Of a stretch of DNA of 64,000 nt, positions 11,513 to 20,550 are shown in pieces. The translations under genes were made by a program, and so were the position numbers. Numbering within the stretch: position 1 is the stretch's first letter; every line of letters begins with the position of its first letter. The stretch comes from Rhabditophanes sp. KR3021 (lineage: Eukaryota; Nematoda; Chromadorea; Rhabditida; Alloionematidae). The DNA lies in contig CAUJLY010000006.1 in the NCBI GenBank assembly GCA_963281155.1, positions 6,634,001 to 6,698,000 on the forward strand, read 5' to 3'. The notes under the pieces were generated by a model. The model did not search any database. It saw nothing but the letters and a program-made list of their open reading frames with translations, and was not told the origin of the DNA.

Positions 11513-13767
11513 GTTTAGTTGTTTGTTTCTACTTTTATGATCCAAATCAAAAATTTTAATGACCATTATGCATAAGAAATTAAGTGTCACTTTAAAATAA
11601 AAGGCCACAGTCTATCTTTTTTTATTGTTTGCAATTACTAGATGCACATATTGATATCTCTCTTAATGATATATATAATAAATTAAACTGGTGGTGTACT
11701 CAGCATCTTGTTGAAAAGCAGATAATTTTTTTGATAAATTCATTAATATATCAGTTTCATTTATTTATTAAATGGATATAGTCCAGTTCCTCATTTACAA
11801 TTGAAAATAATTTTACACTCTAGTACATTTCTGATATTGTGTTGACACGAGAAAAGAGACATCTTCTGCATTTAAATTATCTGCTATATCGAGAATATTG
11901 TAATATATTTAAATGATATTGCGCACTAAAACTTTTTGATGCTCACCATGGATAACGGTTAATCAAAGGGAAAAACCGTCTCTCCCTACTACTTAAAAAT
12001 GTTTTTATCTTTATACTATTGCCATTTCTTATCAATTTTTAATATAAAATCACTTTCTATCTTCCACGCAACAATTAATATATCAATCCTTCGACAGATT
12101 CTTATATGAATATAGATGAATGCGTTTAAATTGTTTCAAATTCAAACTTATCTTGCAGTAATTTTGATTAATTGATGAATAACTTGTGCAATTCACCAAA
12201 TATGATTATAAATAACATCTTTATTATTTAATCGCCGTGTATATTTTATTCCCACGAATTTGATATACAAATAATAACAACTTTTATTACGAGTATCATA
12301 TACATCAATTTAGTCCGATAAAGCAATTGAGAACAGTGTTTAACGGCGTTGTAAAAACAGAGCGTGCCACTTTTCAAATTGCAATTTTGTTTAGCTCTTG
12401 TAAATATAAAACATCTTTGTCCTGGTCCTTTTACACTTACCAATGCCTATATGTTCAAATTTTCTTTCCAAATTAGACCATTGTTTCAATCCCCTCTTTT
12501 CCTTATACCATTTATAAACATTCTAATAAAATAAACAAAAAAATTAATAAACTGGTTCACAACTTTGAATGATACCTCCTTTCAGATAACCTGCAAATAG
12601 AGAATATATTTTAATTTATTGCTCTTTAATATACAGCCCAATAACATGGCATTATTGCAAAATTTAAAAGGCTTATTTCTTTTCAATACTATTAACGTAC
12701 TTATCCTCAGCTTATTTTTTAAATAATCACCCTACAAAGGTTCTTTGATTCTTTTAATCGTCATATACAAATAATCATATACACCTTTATCCCTCAATAA
12801 ATTCCCAGCACTTTACTTTTTATTTGTCTGCCTTGTATCAAAATGAATGGTTAATTGTCATCATTTATGGGATGTATTTCTTCCCTTTCATAAATCATTT
12901 TTTCAAACCTTTAATAGTTATTTATCCCACAAATTTAGTTCATAAATTTATGTTATTAACCTTATAAAGTAATTATCTACTTAAAGATATTTGTAGTGCC
13001 GATCAAAATACTTCTTTGTAGCTAAAACTCAAAGTTGGAAAAGTATGTCTTCAGAGTTGATGTAATTTCCATGCAATTAGTATCACATAGCTTGTTACTT
13101 TTCTTTATAGATTTTTGGAATGACCATTAGATTTGGTAACGTCGTGAGTTGTAACTTGTGATGTATTTTCCTATAACATCTTATAAAGTCATGTTAAACA
13201 ATTACGGCTATTTAAAAGTTTACTTTGGATGGCTGAAATCATGCCAGTCTTTTTTGTTGAGTTTGTCTAGCGATTTAGTAAATTATCCCATAATATTGTC
13301 TGCAGTATGTTAAGACACATTTAGAGCATCGTTGTCATTATACATATCTTATAATTTGATCTAACTAGAATTGAGCTTAATCTAAAAGTATCAAAGACAG
13401 TTGCATTACTTTGGTACGAATGATCAGATCACTTAGTAGACTTTCTATCATCAAAATACAAATTAGCTTTATTTGACAAAACAATTTTTTAATCTAGTTA
13501 ATAGATTATTTTTATGAAGTATACTTATGGGAGAAGGATCATCTCTAAAATTGATTTTATAATTTGCAATAAAGTTTATTCTTTTTAATATTTGTTTTGT
13601 TATATTTATTTAATTTGCTGATGAATTTTTAATTTACGGTGTTGGATTTAATAGATTGTTAAAAGAAGGCTTGGACCAATAATGCATTTCTTAAATATGA
13701 TTATTTTGCGGATTGTTTAAATGCTACCAGCATTTACTTATTTACTCTTGTAACAACTTTATATTAC

Positions 13768-13901
13768 TGTGGAATAGAATATAGAGAACTCACTTTATTA
13801 CCTTGCAAAATAATACATTAACATATACAATCGGTGTAAGAGATAATAGTGGGATAGAGATACAAGGAAAGGACATGCTATCATCATGGGCGTATCCGAC
13901 A
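13768..13901 (-). repeat. 3' LTR of the retrotransposon
   Basis: 134 bp, beginning TGTCGGATACGCCC and ending TTCTATTCCACA on the element strand (TG...CA termini). It reads identical to the copy at 17780-17913. Its first 18 bases encode the last five residues and stop codon of the gag-pol frame. An AATAAAG within it may be the poly(A) signal. Confidence 0.95.
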
Positions 13902-16900
13902 TCCCCCGGTTAAAACAGTTCGCACGGAGCTTACTGTGCGGAAGTGGATTTTACCAAATGTATCTTTTATACAAAATACTTGACCATCACGTGACACAAT
14001 AATACATTTTTCCCAGCTAAGGCCATCTGAATCAGGATGTCTTAAAAAGTATCCCTCAGTGTTTAATTTTTCAGTTACCCTTTTTGGTTGTTTGCTCAGG
14101 TCAAAAGGTTGAATAGTTTTTGTTAAAAATTGATGTTCAACTGTCTCGTCGGTGTTTTTTACCATGCGGGTGTTGATTTTTTGTTTTGCTTTTTTCAAAG
14201 CTTTAGTTTTACATTCATTTTTAAATTTAACAATTGCATCTTTTATGGTTCTAACTGCTCTTTCAGCATAGCCATTTGTATGATGTTCGTACGCTATAGC
14301 GTAGTCAAGACCTATGTTATTACTATTCAAAAAATTAGTGAAATCTTTGTGTTTAAAGCATTTTTGATTGTCACAGACAATTTTTTGAGGGAACCCACGT
14401 ATTTGTGCAAATTTGTTCAACTCTTTCACAATTGTTTTTGTGTCTTGTTTCTGCACCCATTCAGCGTAAATGAGTTTGCTGAAACAATCAACGATTACAA
14501 GGAACCATGATTTATATTGTTCAACGTAACCTAAATCCATATGCACTCTTTCAAGGGGGTATCTACATTTAGGCCAACTTTTAAAAATTTTTCTTTTTCG
14601 ACAGGTTTCTAAACAGGTCGTACAACTAGCTATCAAGTCTTTGATTTCTGATGTTATGCCAGGTGCGTAGTACCTATTTTTGATTTGCCTGTAGGAGTCG
14701 ACAAAACTTCTATGTAATGGCAAATGAATTTCTTTAACCAACTTCTTATAGAGTGAGCGGGGAACAACCGGTCTATCTTTATTAATCACAAGTAACCCAT
14801 TTTGATCTAGTGAGAGTTGGTGTCTCATCTTAATAAATTTATTTAATTTTGTGTTTTTGGAAGCAGAGGGGAAGTTGTCTGAATCCAGCCATCTAATGAC
14901 TTGTCTAAGAATGTTGCATTTATGTTGACATTCAGAGATGAGAGTGTTGTTAATACCTGTGGTGTTCAAAGCAATAATTTCCATCACTTCTACATCATCA
15001 TCATCTGCACTATCTACAACCTGGTTAGGTTTTAGGCATCTACTAAGACAATCAGCTAAAACATTCTTTTTACCGGCAATATGAATAATCTCTAGATCAT
15101 ACGCTTGAATCACCAGACTCCACCTTAGCAATCTATCGTTGAGATCTGCTTTTTTAAAGAAGGTAACTAGGGATTGGTGGTCTGTGAAGGCCTTAACTCT
15201 AGTATTGTAGATTATGTTTTTGTAGCGCTTTAAACTTTGCACTAATGCCAATGCCTCTAAGTCGCTAATATGGTACCTATTTTCGGCATTTTTTAAGGAT
15301 CTACTATAGAAAAGAATTGGTCTCATCATGCCATCTTTCTTTTGCATCAGAACACTACCTATTCCTTGATAACTAGCATCAACGTAGATTTCAAAAGGAT
15401 TCGTACCAGCAACGGCACCTTTAATGTCTGGCTGTATTAGAATTGGGGAATGTTTTACAGCACTTTTCACTTTTTCAAAAGCATCATTTTGGCAATCTAA
15501 CCATTCAAATTTTTTTTTACTGATCAACTCGTAAAGGGGTTTGGTCATGGCTGCATGATCATAAATAAAACTCCTAAAGTAGTTGACAAAACCTAGGAAA
15601 CTCTGTAGGGTTACCATGTCATAAGGTTTAGCAAAGTCAAGGCATTTCTTAACTTTTGCTTCATCCAGTTGGAGACCTTCCTTGCTGATTGTAAAACCAA
15701 CAAAGTCTAACTTACTCACAAATAACCTGCATTTATCAGGGTTAATTTTAAGTTTTGCTTTGCCTAACCTAGTTAACACGAGTTCAAGTAACTTTTTGTG
15801 TTCTTCTTCTGTTTCTGTTGCCAGCAGAATATCATCAACATAGACAAACACAGATTTGCCGATAATATCCGGAAATAAACTTTCAACAAGTCTTTCAAAC
15901 TCAGAAGGAGCGGTTGCCAGTCCAAAAGGTAGGACGTTAAACTCAAACAGACCATAGTCTGTTGTAAAAGCGGTTATGGGCTTGGATTCTTCATCCAATT
16001 CAATTTGCCAGTAGCCTTTTGTACAATCCATGGTGGAGAAGTACTTTTTGTTGTGAAGGGATAAAAGCAGTTGCTCGATGTTAGGCAGAGGGTAAGAGTC
16101 AAGCTTAATAACCTCGTTAAGTCGTCGAAAGTCAACACACATTCGTATCGTTTTGTCCTTTTTTGGTACTAAAATAACCGGACTAGCCCATGGGCTTCTA
16201 CTTTTTCGAATGACACCCATTCTCAACATCCCATCAATAATTTTCTTAAATTCATCCTTGATGGCTAAGGCAACTTGCCTTTTTTTGCTTCTGATAGGAG
16301 TAGCTTTGCCTATGTCAATCTTATGTTTGATAATGTTAGTTCTACCCAAATCTTCGGGGTGTTGGCTAAACACATCTTTAAATTTAATTTTTAAATCTTT
16401 AACTGTTTCGTTGCTATCTTTGAGAGTAGCAATCGTTCTGTTTTCGCTATCTTGTTCTAAGCAAGACATCAACTTTAGCCGTAGCTCTTTTGATCTATTC
16501 AATGCATTTGTACCTATTATAATATCTACATTTGCAAGGGTATTTTTTGATATAAGACAATCAATTTGCTTGTCGAAAATTTTGATTTTCGTTTGACCTA
16601 TAAGAGGTACTTTTTGCCCTTGTGCATCAGAAACTTTTAAGTGGGGTTGTAATTTGTGCACCTTCAAGCCATGTAATTTTTTAAAGAAACTATTGGTCAA
16701 TAATGTCATCGACGCACCAGAATCAAGCAAAATGCTAGCATTAATGCCCTGTACAATAGATGAAATAGTGCACTTAGTGCCAAATAATAAACAATAATTA
16801 TCAGAATTTATGGAAGGGGAAGAGGATGATAAATTAGCAAAAGAGGATACAATAGACTGGGAGTTATCCACCGCATTAATTTTTTGTTTATGTTGGTGAT

Positions 16901-17780
16901 TGAAGTTACCGGCTGGTTTCTTTTCTCCCTGTTGTTTAGACTTCCAGCTAGGTTGCTTGTGCTCCTTGGGTTGTTGTTTCTTGACAACATCGGCTTTGTG
17001 TGAGTCTAAGAGTTGCGCAGCTAGTTTGAAACATAGATCCTCGGGAGACATACACTTATCTTCATAACATCCAACAATCAACTTAGCGGCTTTATCCTTT
17101 TGCTTGGTTTTGTTACATGCTTTAAGCAAGATCATGACTTTTGCGGTAACTTTGTCCAACTGATAAGGAACTACCTTGTGCAGTAATTGCTCCAAGTGAG
17201 ATAAACTGGACACCGTATCATTTCTTAATTCATACTCCGTGAGACGCATAAACTTGTTTGCGTTTACTTTGGCTTCCACCTTTTTGTTGAGCATCAAACC
17301 TTCTTTCAATCGTTGTACTAACTCTTCGAAATCTAGATCATAACCATCCAGCGTAAGTGTTTCAATGACGATTTTGGCCTGTTTTGTACAGAAAGACTCC
17401 AAAAGAACAACTTTTTGCTTGTTACTGAAGTTGCCATACCTCATGTCGAATCCTGTATAGAACCGCTCCCACGATGACACTCCATCGAAATTTTGTAGTA
17501 TCGGCAGGTTTGATCTCATAGCATCTGTAAGAGTTGCAGGTGGACTTGATATTGGCGTTACTTCTTTTTTTACAGCTTTTGTTTGGGCTTTCTTATATGT
17601 GTCTTGCCAACTTTCTGTCTTTTTGAGCATTTCTTCAACTTGTCCGATTTTGTTGAGTTCTTCATTATCATTGCCAGCCTTAGCTTTGCAATATTTTATA
17701 ATCTTTCGGTGTAGCAATCCGAGAGTGACCAGATTAATTGATCCATCCTGACATATAATGTCAGCAGTGGGAACCTCCAT
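13884..17780 (-). CDS. Gag-Pol polyprotein of the Ty3/Gypsy element
   Basis: A single intact 1298-residue frame. The N-terminal 300 residues or so are a Gag-like region without a CCHC zinc knuckle; a basic, glutamine-rich stretch near 270-300 may bind nucleic acid instead. The aspartic protease motif LLDSGAS has Asp at 353. Reverse transcriptase has YVDD at 647-650 with FGLATAPSEF before it. RNase H has YVDAS near 799. The integrase has an HHCC zinc region and the catalytic triad Asp1082, Asp1137 and Glu1173, with the last pair spaced 35 residues apart as in active integrases. All key residues are present. The start codon uses the last base of the 5' LTR, and the stop lies inside the 3' LTR. 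Confidence 0.95.
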   Translation of the reverse strand: MEVPTADIICQDGSINLVTLGLLHRKIIKYCKAKAGNDNEELNKIGQVEEMLKKTESWQDTYKKAQTKAVKKEVTPISSPPATLTDAMRSNLPILQNFDGVSSWERFYTGFDMRYGNFSNKQKVVLLESFCTKQAKIVIETLTLDGYDLDFEELVQRLKEGLMLNKKVEAKVNANKFMRLTEYELRNDTVSSLSHLEQLLHKVVPYQLDKVTAKVMILLKACNKTKQKDKAAKLIVGCYEDKCMSPEDLCFKLAAQLLDSHKADVVKKQQPKEHKQPSWKSKQQGEKKPAGNFNHQHKQKINAVDNSQSIVSSFANLSSSSPSINSDNYCLLFGTKCTISSIVQGINASILLDSGASMTLLTNSFFKKLHGLKVHKLQPHLKVSDAQGQKVPLIGQTKIKIFDKQIDCLISKNTLANVDIIIGTNALNRSKELRLKLMSCLEQDSENRTIATLKDSNETVKDLKIKFKDVFSQHPEDLGRTNIIKHKIDIGKATPIRSKKRQVALAIKDEFKKIIDGMLRMGVIRKSRSPWASPVILVPKKDKTIRMCVDFRRLNEVIKLDSYPLPNIEQLLLSLHNKKYFSTMDCTKGYWQIELDEESKPITAFTTDYGLFEFNVLPFGLATAPSEFERLVESLFPDIIGKSVFVYVDDILLATETEEEHKKLLELVLTRLGKAKLKINPDKCRLFVSKLDFVGFTISKEGLQLDEAKVKKCLDFAKPYDMVTLQSFLGFVNYFRSFIYDHAAMTKPLYELISKKKFEWLDCQNDAFEKVKSAVKHSPILIQPDIKGAVAGTNPFEIYVDASYQGIGSVLMQKKDGMMRPILFYSRSLKNAENRYHISDLEALALVQSLKRYKNIIYNTRVKAFTDHQSLVTFFKKADLNDRLLRWSLVIQAYDLEIIHIAGKKNVLADCLSRCLKPNQVVDSADDDDVEVMEIIALNTTGINNTLISECQHKCNILRQVIRWLDSDNFPSASKNTKLNKFIKMRHQLSLDQNGLLVINKDRPVVPRSLYKKLVKEIHLPLHRSFVDSYRQIKNRYYAPGITSEIKDLIASCTTCLETCRKRKIFKSWPKCRYPLERVHMDLGYVEQYKSWFLVIVDCFSKLIYAEWVQKQDTKTIVKELNKFAQIRGFPQKIVCDNQKCFKHKDFTNFLNSNNIGLDYAIAYEHHTNGYAERAVRTIKDAIVKFKNECKTKALKKAKQKINTRMVKNTDETVEHQFLTKTIQPFDLSKQPKRVTEKLNTEGYFLRHPDSDGLSWEKCIIVSRDGQVFCIKDTFGKIHFRTVSSVRTVLTGGCRIRP
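13896..13910 (-). promoter_or_regulatory. Polypurine tract region at the 3' LTR boundary
   Basis: On the element strand GGGGGA directly abuts TGTCGG of the LTR. It is a short purine run in the place where plus-strand DNA synthesis is primed. It is also coding (codons for Gly-Gly) because the frame runs through it. Confidence 0.55.
17760..17779 (-). promoter_or_regulatory. Primer-binding site, possibly for tRNA-Gln
   Basis: Directly after the 5' LTR the element reads TGGAGGTTCCCACTGC. The first ten bases match the complement of the 3' end of metazoan tRNA-Gln as I recall it (GGAACCTCCA). The match beyond that is imperfect, so the tRNA identity is tentative. The site is also coding, since the gag start codon overlaps its first two bases. 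Confidence 0.55.
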
Positions 17781-17913
17781 GTGGAATAGAATATAGAGAA
17801 CTCACTTTATTACCTTGCAAAATAATACATTAACATATACAATCGGTGTAAGAGATAATAGTGGGATAGAGATACAAGGAAAGGACATGCTATCATCATG
17901 GGCGTATCCGACA
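17780..17913 (-). repeat. 5' LTR of the retrotransposon
   Basis: 134 bp, reading identical to the left copy. It would carry promoter and RNA start for the element. Its outer end lies 39 bp from the ATG of the EFA6 gene on the opposite strand. Confidence 0.95.
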
Positions 17914-17929
17914 ATTACTATTCTGTTAT

Positions 17930-17937
17930 ACTTATAG
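17930..17937 (+). promoter_or_regulatory. Splice acceptor just upstream of the EFA6 start
   Basis: ATACTTATAG ends at 17937, 15 bases before the ATG at 17953, with no donor between it and the retrotransposon. It is either a trans-splice (spliced-leader) acceptor or the 3' end of a 5' UTR intron that now contains the retroelement. Confidence 0.5.
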
Positions 17938-17952
17938 ACGTTCCAAGACACA

Positions 17953-20550
17953 ATGGCTGACATTTTGCGATCTCCGCAAACACCACAAATGTGCCAACAA
18001 CAAACAAGTCTAGAACGCCAAACAAATGATAGATGTAAGGATCAATCCACAAACATTAATAGTGGTGACACCAACAGTATCGTTTCTCATTCTGACGACT
18101 CTTTTGGCCACACTACACCAAGATTTGAAAACACCACACCCAGATTTGAATCATTTGTAATGACAGGTGACAAAATACTGAAACTTAACTCAGCTACATC
18201 AGTTGGCTATCCACAGGTATATTTCATAATTGTAACATATATTTATCATTAACTTTTATTTAGATGGGAAGAACGAGAATTCCACGAAGAAGCAATATTG
18301 GAAGCATTTCAGCTCGATCAGAGGTTACCTCAAGTCCGAGAGAAAATAATTTTAATGAATCGTTTGAATCGTCTGAGCAGATTGGTTTGAATATGAAAGC
18401 TAATGATTCATCTTCAATCAACAATAACACACAAATAGCTATGAATGATTCAGACCAAATGTCAAATGTTATTTTGGAAGGAGAATCAGGAGATGTTAGT
18501 TCGAAGAAAGGAGATAGTGCAATTAACACTACCAAGAATGTAACCAGATGGCTAGCAGGGGACGACAACAAGTATCCAAGCTTCATTGTACCGCAAAACA
18601 ATGAAATGACTTATAGTGCATCTGATGCCGATCAATCATCAAGCTTTTTCGAAGTAGAAAATGGAAGACATGGTTCAATTGAAGCGAAGCCAATAGGTTC
18701 TGAAACAACTTTACAAGAGATCAGTACAGGAGTAATTCGTTTATCTGATAGTGAATTTTCTAAAGAAACTATGCATGAGCTAAAAAATAAAGCTGATCAA
18801 ATGTTTAACTTGCGAGAATACAATCTGAAAGAAATTATGGACATACTTTCAATAAACGATCCTTTGCATGTTCAAGTTCAAGCTTATTTTTTCGAACATT
18901 TTTATTTTACTGGCATTAGAATTGATGCAGCCATCCGTGAACTCATACAACATGTATCTCTGATAGGTGATACTGACAAAATTGTATCCTTTATGATGTT
19001 ATTTGCTGCACGATATTTTTCAACCAATCCTGATTTGTATGAATCTTTAGATGACGTACATGTATTGTCTTGCGCTATACTCATGTTAAATATGAATCTC
19101 CATAATCCTGCTTGTGATGTTCATATGACATGCCGTGACTTTATCAAATCCTTTGGAATACACAAGTATAATGTAAGCACGTTAAAGTTGATATATGCCT
19201 CGATCCAAGAAGAGCCGTTGAAATATAATATCACAAATGGCTCTCATACTGCATCATCGTCTACTCTTAAAAAGAATTCAGCAGTTAAAAAGAGTATTCG
19301 AAGGAGAAAATCTGATAAGCCAATTATGAGTTCTCCTTCAAAAGAACAAGTGATCTACAAGCAAGGTTATATGAAGAGAAAATGTCTGTATGATTTGGAT
19401 GGTGAAAAAATGCCCAAAGGAAGAAGAAGCTGGAATACAGTTTATGCAACTATCATGGGATTAAGTTTACACCTACACAAAAATGAGGATGCTTATAAAG
19501 AAAATAGATTTGGCAGGTTCACCAAATGTATTCCCTTACATCATGTCCTGAGTGAGCAAGCTACTGATTATACTAAAAGAAAATTTGTATTCCGGGTTAA
19601 AACACCAAAAGGCGGTGAATTTCTTTTTCAAAGTGACAGTCCTGAAGAGGTAAACCAATGGATTCAGTCAATTAATTATGCTGCCGCTGCATTCTCATCT
19701 CCTGCTTTGGCTGTTCCAAGCTCGTCAAGACCGATTTCATCTAGACCTGTTATGCCAACTGGTGTTACAGTTCTAAATATTTCTGATCAATTAAAAGTAC
19801 ACAGAGAAAAGATGTCCGAAATGAATAATGAACTGGAAAAAATTATCATAAATGCTCCCCCTCAAAGATCCACCAACAAGGCTGTTTTAGAATATTTTAG
19901 TCAGGAACAATATTTTGTTAAAGAAGTAAGTTTTAAAATAATAAGTAACCAGATACGGAGTCCACCTTTTCGAGACTTTTTTTCTTTATCATTGCCTTGC
20001 AGGCCGCTTATCTCTAACCAAATGAGATTTTATCTTTCTATATAAGAGCGTTGATTGATGTAAACCTATTTTGACACTTATAAGCATGTTACAAAAAATA
20101 TTTTTTTGGTCAAAACTCGACTACATATATGACCTTCGTGCTCGGCTACTACCCTTAATTTGAGAAATGTACAAAAAATGGTTACATGACAAATTTATGA
20201 AATTTAAGAATTATATAGTAGGACTTTTGTAATTTTTTTAATTTTAGCGTCAAAGATATCAAACCTACGTGTCAATTCTTGAAAATAAATTAGAAAAAGT
20301 GAAAACATATGATGTAGCATCAATCGGATCAAAATTGAACAGTGGAGTAAGGCCGTCGTTTTCAACATCTCAAACATTACCACTAACTGGAATTGAACCA
20401 ACAACTTCTGCAAAATATAAATCTCCTACAGCAGAACACGATGATACATTTGTATTAGCGAGACGCCAAAGCAGTGACAAATCTCTGAGTATAGATAGTT
20501 ATAAAGTCTGTTCAATTCAAACGCATGAGTCTCCAGATTCGAATGGATAA
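17953..20550 (+). CDS. efa-6: EFA6-type Arf guanine-nucleotide exchange factor (Sec7-PH)
   Basis: Sec7-PH protein that loads Arf6-class GTPases at the plasma membrane; the C. elegans homologue also limits microtubule growth at the cortex. Exons 17953-18216, 18264-19925 and 20248-20550 (introns 47 and 322 bp) give 742 residues. Residues 55-78 hold a doubled TPRFE followed by SFVMTGDKILKL, resembling the conserved N-terminal microtubule-elimination motif of EFA-6. The Sec7 domain is around 260-410 with MLNMNLHNP as motif 2. The glutamic finger position reads LIGDTDK, so the catalytic Glu is Asp324. The PH domain spans about 450-565 (QGYMKRKCLYDLDG to QWIQSINYAA). A coiled coil RQRYQTYVSILENKLEK follows, as in EFA6. 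The long intron contains a dispersed repeat. The gene symbol is by family, not proven orthology. Confidence 0.92.
19946..20223. repeat. Dispersed repeat, shorter copy inside the EFA6 intron
   Basis: 278 bp matching both ends of the copy at 10998-11468, with the middle 190 bp or so deleted. It occupies most of the 322-bp third intron, which is several times longer than the other introns of this gene. It brings in a pyrimidine-rich TTTCTTTATCATTGCCTTGCAG that looks like a strong splice acceptor. Confidence 0.7.

Larger units (their letters stand above)
9232..13767. other. Gene-free gap of about 4.5 kb with repeats
   Basis: AT-rich intergenic DNA left of the retrotransposon. It holds an imperfect tandem repeat (9692-9783), one full copy of a dispersed repeat (10998-11468), a 22-bp direct duplication directly after it (11469-11512) and some inverted repeats near 10619-10850. 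No gene could be supported. Confidence 0.5.
13768..17913 (-). mobile_element. Complete Ty3/Gypsy-type LTR retrotransposon
   Basis: A 4146-bp element in minus orientation, bounded by two 134-bp LTRs that read identically and by a perfect 5-bp target duplication. It carries one uninterrupted 1298-codon gag-pol frame in the order protease, reverse transcriptase, RNase H, integrase, which defines Ty3/Gypsy (Metaviridae) rather than Copia. No envelope-like ORF is present. Identical LTRs, an intact frame and an intact target duplication all indicate recent insertion and possibly an active source. The LTRs are very short for the family. The element sits antisense to the EFA6 gene and ends 39 bp before its ATG. 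Confidence 0.95.
13763..17918. repeat. 5-bp target site duplication flanking the LTR element
   Basis: ATTAC at 13763-13767 and again at 17914-17918 directly bounds the two LTRs. Five bases is the usual duplication length for Ty3/Gypsy integrases, and both copies are perfect. Confidence 0.9.

Noticed and set aside
14130..14510. Plus-strand frame inside the retrotransposon
   Set aside because: Antisense shadow of the integrase region; the gag-pol frame on the other strand explains the lack of stops.
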